Under the pieces are notes generated by a model. The model was given only the letters and a program-made list of their open reading frames with translations, was not told the origin of the DNA and made no database searches. A program made the position numbers and the translations under genes. Below, piece by piece: positions 9,707 through 18,913 of a stretch of DNA of 64,000 nucleotides (the stretch's first letter is position 1; each line of letters opens with the position of its first letter). Location: contig NZ_CAJRAF010000002.1 of assembly GCF_907164905.1 (NCBI RefSeq), positions 744,001 through 808,000 of the forward strand, given 5' to 3'. Source of the DNA: Dyadobacter sp. CECT 9275. GTDB taxonomy: Bacteria; Bacteroidota; Bacteroidia; Cytophagales; Spirosomataceae.

Positions 9707-10105
9707 TCAGGCAAGATATTCAGTGGCGATCTGCTTAACGATGATCTCAAGGTCCTCGTAGGTAGTAGGTTTGGTAAAAAAGTGATCTACCCCTGCATCA
9801 TACGCCCACGCAATGTGAACAGGATTGGAGCTTGTAGATAACATTACTGTGGGGATACCTGCATGTTTGGAATGAGCTCTCAGTAATCTGATAGTTTCCA
9901 ATCCATTACTTTTAGGCATATTCATATCCAGAAGAATCAGGTTGATCCGAAGTACTTTTTTTTGCTGAATCAACCGGATCAGTTCAAGCCCATCTTCCAG
10001 CTCCACCACTTTTACGTTTTTGGTTACATCTTCTATGGCCAGTCGCAGCAACATTCTGTCCTCCGGGTCATCATCTATAATGTAGATCGTCTTACTATCT
10101 GGCAT
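9707..10105 (-). CDS. Single-domain response regulator (receiver only)
   Basis: A 132-residue protein made of one receiver domain: acidic triad Asp11-Asp12-Asp13, phosphorylation site Asp60 (LILLDMNMPKSNG), the Ser/Thr in MLSTSS and the conserved Lys in FTKPT. There is no output domain, so it resembles Rcp1/CheY-like proteins that receive phosphate from hybrid or phytochrome-type kinases; no such kinase is nearby. The ATG at 10105 is preferred over an in-frame TTG at 10120 because AAAAGGATC precedes it. It is convergent with the LytTR gene, 27 bases apart. Confidence 0.88.
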   Translation of the reverse strand: MPDSKTIYIIDDDPEDRMLLRLAIEDVTKNVKVVELEDGLELIRLIQQKKVLRINLILLDMNMPKSNGLETIRLLRAHSKHAGIPTVMLSTSSNPVHIAWAYDAGVDHFFTKPTTYEDLEIIVKQIATEYLA

Positions 10106-10596
10106 GGATCCTTTTCTCAAAATATTCTGACAGCTTACAATAGATGATATTAAGACCTAAAAATATAGCTGAACGGCACAAACAACGCTTTTTGACAAAT
10201 ATATGTAGCTATTTTCAGAATCCTGCCACTTTCTTATTTCTTAATTTAACCACTTCAAAAGTTTTTTCCCGTTTTAGGTATAATAACAATCCACCCAATG
10301 ACAATCGTGTTTCGGAAAGTCTGTATCCGCGCAAAGTGTAGATACTCCGGCTGAGCCCTTTGCAAATGAATATCGAGAGACTCCGTTCTAAAGACAATGA
10401 AAATCCCTGTTGCCGGCGTTTGCCGTGTGAGTACAAGAATCTTTCGTTCCCCCAGCCCCTTGATCAAACCTCTTGCTTATTAAATGGCGACTATCGGGCC
10501 AGCCAAATCGAAAAAATTCATAAATTTGAATCTGTTGGTTGCACGCCATTAGCCCCGATCACACCAGGTAAAAAGGAAATTCCAGGCCCTAGAAAA
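10106..10596. other. Intergenic region between divergent receiver and AraC genes
   Basis: About 490 bases with no gene I can support. Several short open frames occur on both strands but none resembles a protein family, and the frame that extends the AraC gene upstream (from 10360) is low-complexity and lacks family similarity. The region should contain the promoters of both flanking genes; no unambiguous -33/-7 pair or hairpin was found. Confidence 0.5.
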
Positions 10597-11370
10597 ATGA
10601 CAAGATTTGAAACCATACCTGCTTCGGATATCCTGAAACCATACGTTAAGAACCTGGTAATCTCTGAAAATCCGGACGAAAAAACGTATCGGGTATATCC
10701 CTCCGACGGGCTTGTCATTGGTTTTCAGTATCGCGGGAAACTGGCAAACCTCCATGGACAAAATGTTTACCCGCTTGCCAGTGCGGGTATCACCGGTATC
10801 CACGACAAAGTACGGCTATTCAAAAATTCGGCAGATACCGGCACCATTCTGGTGGTTTTTAATGCAACTGGCGCCTCTCAATTTTTCCGTGAGCCTGTTC
10901 ACGAATTATTTTCGCTTAGCTTACCCCTCGACCATTTCCTTCCCCACTCCGAATTGGAGGAAATAGAGGCATGTTTATCAGAAGCTGAAACAGACCTGCA
11001 ACGAATAGCGATTGTTGAGAATTTCCTGGTTTCCAGGCTTAGAGAAAAGCAAAAAGACCTGCTGGTTGCGCAGGCCGTAAAATTGATCCGTGATGCTAAC
11101 GGGACAATCCGCATACATGAACTGAATAAGTTACTCAACATCAGCCAGAGCCCGCTTGAAAAACGATTCAGGGCGGTTGTGGGCACCTCTCCGAAAAAAT
11201 TCTCATCCATTATCCGGTTCAACTCCGTATTGGCTGCCTTGCAAAACGGGAAAAGCCTGACCCAGCTGGGGTACGACAATCAGTATTTTGATCAGGCACA
11301 TTTTATCCATGATTTCAGGAATTTTACCGGAGAAACGCCGGAGAGATTTTTAAAGGAACTGCTCAAATAA
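10597..11370 (+). CDS. AraC-family transcriptional regulator (cytoplasmic)
   Basis: A 257-residue protein with an N-terminal effector-type domain (about 1-140; YRVYPSDGLVIGFQYRG resembles the DUF6597-like cupin region) and a C-terminal AraC/XylS double helix-turn-helix (about 150-255; LNKLLNISQSPLEKRFRAVVGTSPKKFSSIIRF and FDQAHFIHDFRNFTGETPERF). The ATG at 10597 is chosen because family similarity starts there; an in-frame ATG at 10360 would add 79 unrelated residues. The DUF1398 gene follows after 86 bases, and the regulator most likely controls it or itself. Confidence 0.88.
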   Translation: MTRFETIPASDILKPYVKNLVISENPDEKTYRVYPSDGLVIGFQYRGKLANLHGQNVYPLASAGITGIHDKVRLFKNSADTGTILVVFNATGASQFFREPVHELFSLSLPLDHFLPHSELEEIEACLSEAETDLQRIAIVENFLVSRLREKQKDLLVAQAVKLIRDANGTIRIHELNKLLNISQSPLEKRFRAVVGTSPKKFSSIIRFNSVLAALQNGKSLTQLGYDNQYFDQAHFIHDFRNFTGETPERFLKELLK

Positions 11371-11456
11371 ACGATTTTTTACAATTGCCGCCTTTTGTAA
11401 ACAGCCACCTTTGTAACAGAAAAACAAAGTTGGATCCAGATTTAAATCAAGCAAAA

Positions 11457-11849
11457 ATGTTTACAATCGAACAAATCAAAGCAGCGCATTCAAAAGTAAA
11501 AAGCGGCGCCGATTTCCCTGCATACGTAAAGGACCTGAAAAAACTGGGTGTCTTGTATTACGACCATTTCGTATCCGACGGGCATACCAGTTATTTCGGA
11601 AACAGCGGTTTAAGTTTATCAGGAGATGCAAAATATCCCGAAATGGAAGTCGCGAAAAAAGCTTCATTAACTGAACTCCAGAACGCCCTGAAAATACACC
11701 AGGCGGGGAAAACTGATTATCCGACATTTTGCAGACAGGCTGTGGAATCAGGCGTAGAAAAATGGAAGGTGAACATGATTGGTATGACCTGCATTTATTA
11801 CGACCTGGCAGGAAACGAAATGTTAACGGAGCAGATTCCTGATGTATAG
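11457..11849 (+). CDS. DUF1398 family small cytoplasmic protein
   Basis: A 130-residue protein matching my recollection of DUF1398 (YbcV-like): starts MFTIEQIKAAHSKVKSGADFP, contains GVLYYDHFVSDGHTSYFG and the closing CIYYDLAGNEM. No signal peptide or membrane segment. Function is unknown; in several bacteria such genes sit beside AraC-type regulators, as here. The ATG at 11457 is chosen over 11385 since the upstream 24 residues show no similarity. A run of TTTTGTAAACAG...TTTGTAACAG just upstream contains Bacteroidota-like TTTG elements. Confidence 0.75.
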   Translation: MFTIEQIKAAHSKVKSGADFPAYVKDLKKLGVLYYDHFVSDGHTSYFGNSGLSLSGDAKYPEMEVAKKASLTELQNALKIHQAGKTDYPTFCRQAVESGVEKWKVNMIGMTCIYYDLAGNEMLTEQIPDV

Positions 11850-12164
11850 TTTCGTGTTCCCGATACCTCCGTTCATTAAGGGGATGGTCGTAAACGACCG
11901 TACCGAGCTATCTCATCTCAAAAAAGACGCGGGTCAGGAAAAAACCATTGAAGGATTATTTTGTGTTTAACCCTATCTTCAGAAAGCCCTGACTTTCCTT
12001 TTATGAAACTTGCATATCCTTCAAGGTAGCCGTAAAGTCATTTCTGATCGTATTTATAATGCTCAGGTTTTTGGCCCTCATCGGTTGAGAATACTGGTAA
12101 CTTAATTCTTAGGGTTAATTTTGATTACAGCGGCTTTGGTTTCCGAAGCCGCTATTTTCCTTCA
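11850..12164. other. Intergenic stretch with a bidirectional terminator
   Basis: About 315 bases between the convergent DUF1398 and phospholipase C genes. The only clear element is a strong hairpin at 12129-12153 (AGCGGCTTTGG with CCGAAGCCGCT, one G-T pair, 3-base loop, then ATTTTCC), which fits a terminator. A small palindrome GGTCG-TAAA-CGACC lies at 11886-11899. No gene is supported here. Confidence 0.7.
12129..12153. terminator. Rho-independent terminator between DUF1398 gene and phospholipase C gene
   Basis: An 11-bp stem (12129-12139 with 12143-12153, one G-T wobble) and a TTT loop, followed by a T-rich tail on the plus strand; on the minus strand the stem is followed by TGTAATC, so it is best as a terminator for the plus-strand gene but may stop both. 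Confidence 0.75.
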
Positions 12165-14675
12165 TCAGCCAGCCATCAACGGGTCCGTCACACTTTCTTT
12201 GCCTGTTTCCACATGCCCCGCAAAACGTTTTACGGTTTTATTTTCATCAATATGCACGTTGAAATCATACCAGCAATGGCTTTTGGAAAGTGGAATAATG
12301 AGCTCTGCCTGCCCGGCAGCTCCCACTTTTGTTTTTATTGTGTTTTGCTGATAGGAATTATCCTTCACCAGGATATTACAGGCCTTTTTTTCATTGTTTC
12401 TGATCAATAATTTCAGATCTCCGGTTGGTTTTTCCTTTTTATCAAGTACCAGTCCGCAGGTGATCTCAACATCAGCATCCTGTTCACTTCCCGAGAATTC
12501 CCTGAAAAAACCATTGGGACCATATACTTTAAGGTGATACCTGCCATCCGTAAAGTCGGCCAGCGCCCAGGTGTCTGACAGCGTATCCCCCGCCCTGACA
12601 GCGTAATTACGTACCAGCAGGGTTTCATTCCTGTGGTTCATCGCATAAATAATAAAGGGCGATCCGGCCGCATGATTTCCGAAAACCTTCTTGCCCGCAC
12701 ACAGGCCGATTTCGAAAGTTTGCTTGTCCTTGTCCAATTTCCCGTTCGCGTATAATTCATAAGGTATCGCACAGGAAATGCGCGTTCCCGGTTCCTGCCT
12801 TGGTAAATAAGGTGAAGTACCCAGGGTTTCATTGATTTCCGCAATCTCCTTATCCGTTAGCGGCCTGAAGTTACTGGGCACATCCTTAAACTGTGCCTTG
12901 TGGATGGTCGTCACAATTTCATCACGATCAACGGGTACCGGTTTTTTGTATACGGATGGGTTATAAGGCTGGAAAACCGAACTGATATTACCGCAGACGG
13001 TTCTTCTCCATTCAGTGATGTTGGTCTCCTTTACGTTCTTTTTGGATTTGTGGCTGGTAAATTCCTCCAAAAACTGAAGTATCGAAGTATGATCAAAAAC
13101 CTGTGAACATACTTTCCCGCCACGGGACCAAGGAGAAGCCACAACCAGCGGAACCCTGAAACCCAGACCAATGGCACCACCCCTTGCATTTGCTTTCGGT
13201 ACCTGGGTCATATCCTGCTCAAGAGTCACATACTCCGCTTTCACATCAATCCCTTCGGATACTTTTCCGGTATCGGCTTTGAATGGGTCGGGTATTGAAA
13301 ACGGTGGCTGGTGGTCATAATAGCCGTCGTTTTCGTCATAACATAAAATAAAGATCGTCTTTTTCCATACCTCCGGATTTTTGGTAAGAATATCCAGCGT
13401 TTCTGAAACATACCAGGCACCGTACCAGGGCGCCGACGGGTGGTCGGAGAAATTCTGAGGCGCCGCAAGATAAGATACCATGGGTAATTTCCCTTCGTTC
13501 ACATCTTTGCGGAACTGGTAGAATATATCACTTTTAGGGACATCCAGGGTTCGTTTTTCTGTCCCTTCCTGGTACGATAGGGTGCTCAGTTTGAGATAAT
13601 CAGGATCATTCCGGTTGGTTATAAAAGCACGGTTGTGCAGGCTTTGTTCAACAACCGAAAGTTTTTTGAAATTTTCGGAATGATAGCGCGTTTGCTCCGT
13701 TTCATATTTTTCGAGCAAAGTACGCTGCTGTTCCAGTGCTGTGGTTAATTTACTTTTTGCGTCACCGGATACTTCCGCTAGCTGTTTTTGTAAACCAGCT
13801 ATGGCTATTTTCACCTTTTCCAGTTCCAGCTTGATAAACCGGACGTATTCATTTGAAAATTTCACTTGGTACTGGGCGTAACGTTCAAGCGGGTTACAGC
13901 CAAAATTACCCAGCCATGACCCACCCCTGGGGTTAAATTTCATAACCGCACTGATCTCGTTCTGGTAAAAACCCCAGGAAATGCCCGCCTCTTCCATTCT
14001 TTCAGGAAAAGTTTTCCATTTTACCGGTTTATCAACCGAAAAATAACTGTTACGAACCACCGCCAGCGAGTCAATAGAGGGCGTTTCTCTGATCGTTCCC
14101 GACCACAGATAATAACGGTTAGGATGTGTGGGCGTCATGGAAGAACAAAAATTCTGATCGCAGACAGTGAATGCATCCGCCAAAGCGTAATAAAAAGGGA
14201 TATCTTCGCGGTCGTAATACCCCAGGGTAAGCGGCATGTCCGAATACTCCTTATGCCCGGATCTCTTGGAAGCAAGCCATTTGTCATATTTTCCGCCGTT
14301 ATAGGCATCCACCTGCGACTCACGGGAATGCGGGAGATCGTGCATCCAGGTAGCTTTTGTATCTTTAATATTCAGCCGGAAAGGCGCGTAGGTATTCCCC
14401 TGCTGATCCGTCTGCAGCCACACCTTGTTTTTGTTGGGCAATGATATAGCCCTCGGATCATTAAAACCACGCACGCCTTGCAGCTTTCCGTAAGTATGAT
14501 CAAAAGAGCGGTTTTCCTGCATCAGAATCACCACATGTTCCGCGTCGAGGTAGGTAGTTCCCGGATCAGGGTGAATGGTCATTGCTTTCCGGACAGACTC
14601 GGGAAATAATCCCATCATACCGGTACCTCCAGCTAACAGAGCCGCCTTTTTTAAAAATTCTCTTCTCGAGTCCAT
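12165..14675 (-). CDS. Phosphocholine-specific phospholipase C, Tat-exported
   Basis: An 836-residue protein with a twin-arginine signal (MDSRREFLKKAALLAGG). The phosphoesterase domain (about 35-500) shows VVILMQENRSFDHTYGKLQGVRGF, TPTHPNRYYLWSG, CYDENDGYYDHQPPF and LGFRVPLVVASPWSRGG, all typical of the PlcH/PlcN acid-phosphatase-like superfamily. It is followed by two DUF756 C-terminal beta domains (about 620-830). A charged coiled-coil segment (about 285-350) interrupts the catalytic domain; such an insertion also occurs in other Bacteroidota members as I recall. The enzyme should hydrolyse phosphatidylcholine or sphingomyelin in the periplasm or outside, releasing phosphocholine. The ATG at 14675 is chosen because the Tat motif follows directly. 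Confidence 0.92.
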   Translation of the reverse strand: MDSRREFLKKAALLAGGTGMMGLFPESVRKAMTIHPDPGTTYLDAEHVVILMQENRSFDHTYGKLQGVRGFNDPRAISLPNKNKVWLQTDQQGNTYAPFRLNIKDTKATWMHDLPHSRESQVDAYNGGKYDKWLASKRSGHKEYSDMPLTLGYYDREDIPFYYALADAFTVCDQNFCSSMTPTHPNRYYLWSGTIRETPSIDSLAVVRNSYFSVDKPVKWKTFPERMEEAGISWGFYQNEISAVMKFNPRGGSWLGNFGCNPLERYAQYQVKFSNEYVRFIKLELEKVKIAIAGLQKQLAEVSGDAKSKLTTALEQQRTLLEKYETEQTRYHSENFKKLSVVEQSLHNRAFITNRNDPDYLKLSTLSYQEGTEKRTLDVPKSDIFYQFRKDVNEGKLPMVSYLAAPQNFSDHPSAPWYGAWYVSETLDILTKNPEVWKKTIFILCYDENDGYYDHQPPFSIPDPFKADTGKVSEGIDVKAEYVTLEQDMTQVPKANARGGAIGLGFRVPLVVASPWSRGGKVCSQVFDHTSILQFLEEFTSHKSKKNVKETNITEWRRTVCGNISSVFQPYNPSVYKKPVPVDRDEIVTTIHKAQFKDVPSNFRPLTDKEIAEINETLGTSPYLPRQEPGTRISCAIPYELYANGKLDKDKQTFEIGLCAGKKVFGNHAAGSPFIIYAMNHRNETLLVRNYAVRAGDTLSDTWALADFTDGRYHLKVYGPNGFFREFSGSEQDADVEITCGLVLDKKEKPTGDLKLLIRNNEKKACNILVKDNSYQQNTIKTKVGAAGQAELIIPLSKSHCWYDFNVHIDENKTVKRFAGHVETGKESVTDPLMAG

Positions 14676-15233
14676 GTGATCAGTATTCTGGTTCAGGAAT
14701 AATTCAACCGTATAAACAGAAGAACCTTCTGGCACAAAATTACTGACTGCTGGCTGGAAACGGTTTTAAGGTTTTGTTAAGAAATGTTGTGAAAAGACCT
14801 GCACTTCTTCGAAGAATTAAATGAATAACAAACTGCAATCCGATTCTTTCCACCTCCAATTTTTCAGCATTTGGCTTACTCCCACTACCCGTGGATTAAC
14901 TCCCTGGATGAATGGACCGCAGCTACTATGGGGCACGCATCTCCCAAAATCACAATCTGAACCAGGCTCCGGCCAATACAATATTCCTACTTGGAGAAGT
15001 ACCCTTTTCGGTATCCAGGAAAAGTTTCCGAGAGCATGTTCCAAATTTTGATCCATTCTCCATCCGGCCAGCCTACCGAGCCATGAAGTTGCCCGCGTTA
15101 CTTCGCAATTTGCCCGTTTACGATACCCTGCTCTTTTCGGGCTATGGTTTTGTATTCAATTTTGTACAAGAGCGGCAACATGGCTGCGAGTTCAGAATCA
15201 GATAAAAAAGTGTTCACTTTAAAAATTACAAAA
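14676..15233. other. Intergenic region upstream of phospholipase C and small secreted protein genes
   Basis: About 560 bases with divergent genes on both sides. Short open frames exist on both strands (for example 14821-15051 and 14912-15205) but their translations resemble no family and lack typical starts, so they are left out. The stretch GGTTTTGTATTCAATTTTG (about 15144-15162) contains TTTG elements that could be the promoter of the gene at 15234. No hairpin or repeat stands out. Confidence 0.45.
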
Positions 15234-15473
15234 ATGAAAAAGGCAATCTTTTCACTGGCGCTGCTGATAGGCAGCATTTGTGCTACCACCGCGTCGGCAC
15301 AAGTATATGTTTCTGTCCGATTTGGGGTGCCTGTTTTTTGTCCCCCTCCTCCTCCAAGGGTAGTGGTGGTAAAACCGGTTCCGGTTGCAACAAAAGTGGT
15401 GGTGGTACGCCCTGCCCCGCAGCCCTTGTATGTGTTAGCAAAGCCAAGAAGGAAAGTGGTGGTTTATCGGTAA
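15234..15473 (+). CDS. Small secreted Pro/Val-rich protein of unknown function
   Basis: A 79-residue protein with a clear signal peptide (MKKAIFSLALLIGSICATTASA, cleavage after ASA-Q). The mature part is a polyproline run (CPPPPPR) followed by alternating valine/proline repeats (VVVVKPVPVATKVVVVRPAP) and a basic tail (KPRRKVVVYR). Similar short, low-complexity exported proteins are frequent in Cytophagales, where they are annotated as hypothetical. The composition suggests an extended, surface- or envelope-attached peptide. The ATG at 15234 is preferred to an in-frame GTG/ATG at 15144 because the signal peptide starts here. Confidence 0.75.
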   Translation: MKKAIFSLALLIGSICATTASAQVYVSVRFGVPVFCPPPPPRVVVVKPVPVATKVVVVRPAPQPLYVLAKPRRKVVVYR

Positions 15474-15756
15474 AAGCACTTTTCACAGGTTTTGGGCTAA
15501 GAGGCCTGACGGGAAACCGGCAGGAACATGCCTCAACAAAAGTAAATACCGTTTGTAACAAAATGGCCCCAGCCTGCCGATACCAATATAACCTGGTAAA
15601 ATAAGTGCTCGTTTTACCTTAAAACTTCCCAAAAGCCGAAACTGAAAACCATTCAATTTCGCAAGTCTGCCATTCAACAAATTTAAAAACCAATGGGACA
15701 GGCTCCATTCCCAATGCCTGTCCCCCCAATTATCACAGGATAATTCATTCCAATTT

Positions 15757-18081
15757 ATGACCCGATTTATCAAGATTACGCTCTGTCTGCTCCTGATGGC
15801 GGCAGGGAATTCGTACGCACAACAAAAACAGGCTACTCTTGCCGGCACTATGAAAGATGCGGCAACCGGCGAAACCCTCATCGGCGCCACCGTACGGGTA
15901 AAACAACTGCCAGCCACCGGTACTGTAACCAACGAGTATGGCTTTTACTCACTGAGCCTGCCTCTGGGGTCATACACCCTGGTGTACTCTCTGGTAGGTT
16001 TTAGCGAAAAAGCATTTGAGATTACGTTGAGTTCAGACCAAAAGCTGGACGTTACACTGTCGGACCAAGCCACTATGCTGAAAGAGGTGGTTATCACGGC
16101 CGACAAAAATGACAAGGTTTCCAGCACACAAATGGGTGCAGAAAAACTGAACATCAAGGAGATAAGCACGGTCCCGGTCCTGTTCGGAGAACGGGATCCG
16201 CTCAAAATTCTGCAATTATTGCCGGGCATCAAGTCATCGGGAGACGGAGGGAGCGGCTTTTACGTACGCGGCGGAGCCACCGACCAGAACCTGATCCTGC
16301 TTGACGAAGCACCGGTATACAACGCGTCGCACTTGCTTGGTTTTTTCTCCACTTTTAACGCCGATGCCATCAAGGATATGACGGTTTACAAAGGCGGAAT
16401 GCCCGCACAATACGGCGGGAGGCTTTCGTCCGTTCTGGATATTAAAATGAATGAGGGCAACAACCAGGATTATGAGGTGAGTGGCGGGATCGGGCTCATT
16501 TCGGCCAAGCTCAATGTAGAAGGACCCATTCAGAAAGACAAATCCTCGTTCCTGCTTTCCGCCAGGCGAACCTATGCCGACGTGTTCCTGAAGGCTTCCA
16601 GCGAATACAGGGATTATCGTCTTTATTTCTATGATCTGAATGCCAAACTCAATTTCAGCCTTGGAGAGAAAGATCGTTTGTACGTTTCGGGGTACTTCGG
16701 AAAGGACGATATGGGCATGGGAGAAACCTTCGGGCTGCAATGGGGAAATGCAACGGCTACCGTGCGCTGGAACCACATCTTCAACAGTAAACTATTTTCT
16801 AATACCTCACTCATTTTCAGCAACTACGACTACAACGTGGGTATTCAGAATGGTGGAAACCAGTTTGATATCTTCTCCCAGATACGCGATTACAACCTCA
16901 AACAGGAGTTTCAATGGTTTCCCAATAACAAAAATACCGTGCGGTTCGGCGTGAATGCTATTCACCATACCATCACACCCGGTGAGGTAACGCCCACCGG
17001 TACTTCGAGTATCAATGCTTCGGAACTGCAAAAAAGGTTTTCGTGGGAGAATGCCATTTTTGCTTCGAACAGCTGGCAGGTTTCTTCCAATCTGAACCTG
17101 ACTTATGGGCTAAGGCTCAACGCATTCAGCGCTATGGGCGAGGGTGATTTTTATACAGTTACCCCTGCTGGAATGGTAACCGATACCCTGCATTACGACA
17201 AGGGGCAGATCGCCAAAACCTATCTAAACCTGGAACCGAGGCTGTCTGCCAGTTATCAGCTGGGTGAGTATGCTTCTGTGAAGGCGTCTTACGTGCGGAA
17301 CGTGCAGAACCTCCACCTGATATCCAACTCCACTGCCTCCAACCCTACGGACAAGTGGATTGCCAGTAATAATAACATCAAACCCGAAATATCCGATCAG
17401 GTTTCGCTGGGCTATTACAGGAATCTGGCTGAAAACCGATACGAACTCAGTACTGAGGTTTATTACAAAACCATGCAAAACCAGATCGACTACCGAAACG
17501 GGGCTAATATATTCAGCAACTTCGATGCCATTGAAACCCAGCTGCTGTTCGGCAAGGGCCGGGCCTACGGATCTGAATGGCAGCTCAAAAAGAAGTCGGG
17601 CAAACTCACCGGCTGGATTAGCTACACCCTATCCAAAACGGAGCGAAAAATTGAGGCTATCAACGACAATCTTTGGTACAACGCCCGCCAGGATCGGACG
17701 CATGATGTTGCCCTGGTGGGTATTTATCAGTTAAACAACAAATGGACATTGTCTGCGAACTGGGTTTACTACACCGGGAACGCCATCACTTTTCCGGCCG
17801 GGAAATATCAGGTGGATGGCCAGACGGCCTATTATTATACCGAGCGCAACGGTTACCGCATGCCCGACTATCACCGCCTGGACCTTGGCGCAACCATGAA
17901 GTTACGCGACCGCAAACACCTGAAACAGGAGCTGGCTTTCAGCCTATACAATGCTTACGGCAGGGAAAATACCTATACGATCGAATTCCGTGATAGCGAG
18001 TCGGTCCCCGGCAAAACCGAGGCCGTCCAAACGGCACTTTTCAAATTTATTCCATCGGTCAGCTACAATTTTAAATTTTAA
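15757..18081 (+). CDS. TonB-dependent receptor with CarboxypepD_reg-like domain (DUF4249 partner)
   Basis: A 774-residue protein: signal peptide (to about residue 22, YAQ), CarboxypepD_reg-like domain (about 27-115, LAGTMKDAATGETLIGATVRV), plug domain (about 130-240, GFYVRGGATDQNLILLDEAPVYN, GGMPAQYGGRLSSVLDIKM) and a barrel ending SVSYNFKF. The plug phrases are those of the FecA/colicin-I-like receptors of Bacteroidota that are paired with DUF4249 lipoproteins; that gene follows after 9 bases and a predicted barrel protein after it. The ligand is unknown. Confidence 0.92.
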   Translation: MTRFIKITLCLLLMAAGNSYAQQKQATLAGTMKDAATGETLIGATVRVKQLPATGTVTNEYGFYSLSLPLGSYTLVYSLVGFSEKAFEITLSSDQKLDVTLSDQATMLKEVVITADKNDKVSSTQMGAEKLNIKEISTVPVLFGERDPLKILQLLPGIKSSGDGGSGFYVRGGATDQNLILLDEAPVYNASHLLGFFSTFNADAIKDMTVYKGGMPAQYGGRLSSVLDIKMNEGNNQDYEVSGGIGLISAKLNVEGPIQKDKSSFLLSARRTYADVFLKASSEYRDYRLYFYDLNAKLNFSLGEKDRLYVSGYFGKDDMGMGETFGLQWGNATATVRWNHIFNSKLFSNTSLIFSNYDYNVGIQNGGNQFDIFSQIRDYNLKQEFQWFPNNKNTVRFGVNAIHHTITPGEVTPTGTSSINASELQKRFSWENAIFASNSWQVSSNLNLTYGLRLNAFSAMGEGDFYTVTPAGMVTDTLHYDKGQIAKTYLNLEPRLSASYQLGEYASVKASYVRNVQNLHLISNSTASNPTDKWIASNNNIKPEISDQVSLGYYRNLAENRYELSTEVYYKTMQNQIDYRNGANIFSNFDAIETQLLFGKGRAYGSEWQLKKKSGKLTGWISYTLSKTERKIEAINDNLWYNARQDRTHDVALVGIYQLNNKWTLSANWVYYTGNAITFPAGKYQVDGQTAYYYTERNGYRMPDYHRLDLGATMKLRDRKHLKQELAFSLYNAYGRENTYTIEFRDSESVPGKTEAVQTALFKFIPSVSYNFKF

Positions 18082-18090
18082 CCAAAGCGT

Positions 18091-18897
18091 ATGTCAACCT
18101 TAAAAAACACGGCCGCAATACTGTTGCTCACCTCTTCGCTGTTTTCTTGTGAAAAGGTTATAGACGTTGAACTGAACCCGGCCGATCAGAAGTATGTAAT
18201 TGAAGGACAGATCACCAACCTGAAAAAGGGTGCCGTGGTGGTGATCTCTCAAACCACCGATTTCGAAAACACAGGTACCTATCCGGGTATTTCCGGGGCC
18301 ATCGTCACCATTTCCGACGCGAAGGGAAATGCCTATCCATTGATCGAGACACAAGAAGGGTTTTATCAGGATACACTTCTGCTGGGGAAGCCTGGAATGA
18401 CCTACCACCTTCATGTAAAATTAAACGGTAGTGAATATATGGCAACTTCCACAATGCCCGATCTGGTAAAAATGGATTCAGTATTTGTCGAAAAGGACGG
18501 TTCCAATTTTTCAAACCGGGAGCGGTACCTGGCCAATGTCAGCTACACGGATCCCGGCAATACGGTCAACTTCTACCGTTTTGTTCAATTCAAAAACGGG
18601 GTAAAAGAGAAAACCATTTTTATCCGGAATGACGAACGGACAAATGGTAATGCGGTAACCGCCCCGCTGCGTTACCCGGCAGACGACGACAACGACCTCC
18701 TGACCGGTGATAACATCCGAGTGGAAATGCAGTGTATTGACCAACCGGCATATCAGTACTGGTACAGTCTCGACCGTGGTGCTTTGGGTGACGGAAGCGC
18801 TGCGTCACCGGCCAATCCGGTCAGTAACATACAAGGCGGTGCGCTGGGGTACTTCAGTGCACACACCAGTGAAATACGTGAAGTAAAGGTTCCCTGA
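18091..18897 (+). CDS. DUF4249 domain lipoprotein
   Basis: A 268-residue protein with a lipobox (LFSC, Cys20) and the DUF4249 pattern: EKVIDVELNPADQKYVIEGQITN, then immunoglobulin-like strands (VTISDAKGNAYPL, GMTYHLHVKLNG) and a C-terminal GGALGYFSAHT. The family always travels with a TonB receptor in Bacteroidota and is thought to be an exposed partner lipoprotein, though its role is not established. At 268 residues it is at the short end of the family. It lies 9 bases after the receptor stop and 16 bases before the next gene. Confidence 0.88.
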   Translation: MSTLKNTAAILLLTSSLFSCEKVIDVELNPADQKYVIEGQITNLKKGAVVVISQTTDFENTGTYPGISGAIVTISDAKGNAYPLIETQEGFYQDTLLLGKPGMTYHLHVKLNGSEYMATSTMPDLVKMDSVFVEKDGSNFSNRERYLANVSYTDPGNTVNFYRFVQFKNGVKEKTIFIRNDERTNGNAVTAPLRYPADDDNDLLTGDNIRVEMQCIDQPAYQYWYSLDRGALGDGSAASPANPVSNIQGGALGYFSAHTSEIREVKVP

Positions 18898-18913
18898 ACA
18901 AACCTTATCCTGT

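Noticed and set aside
10360..10596. Extension of the AraC regulator by 79 residues
   Set aside because: The extension is unlike any known protein, and AraC similarity starts exactly at the ATG at 10597.
11886..11899. Small palindrome GGTCG-TAAA-CGACC
   Set aside because: Only a 5-bp stem with a 4-base loop; it can occur by chance and has no context of a regulator site.
13680..13880. Coiled-coil insertion in phospholipase C as a novel fusion
   Set aside because: As far as I recall, other Bacteroidota phosphocholine phospholipases have a similar helical insertion at the same place, so it is probably ordinary.
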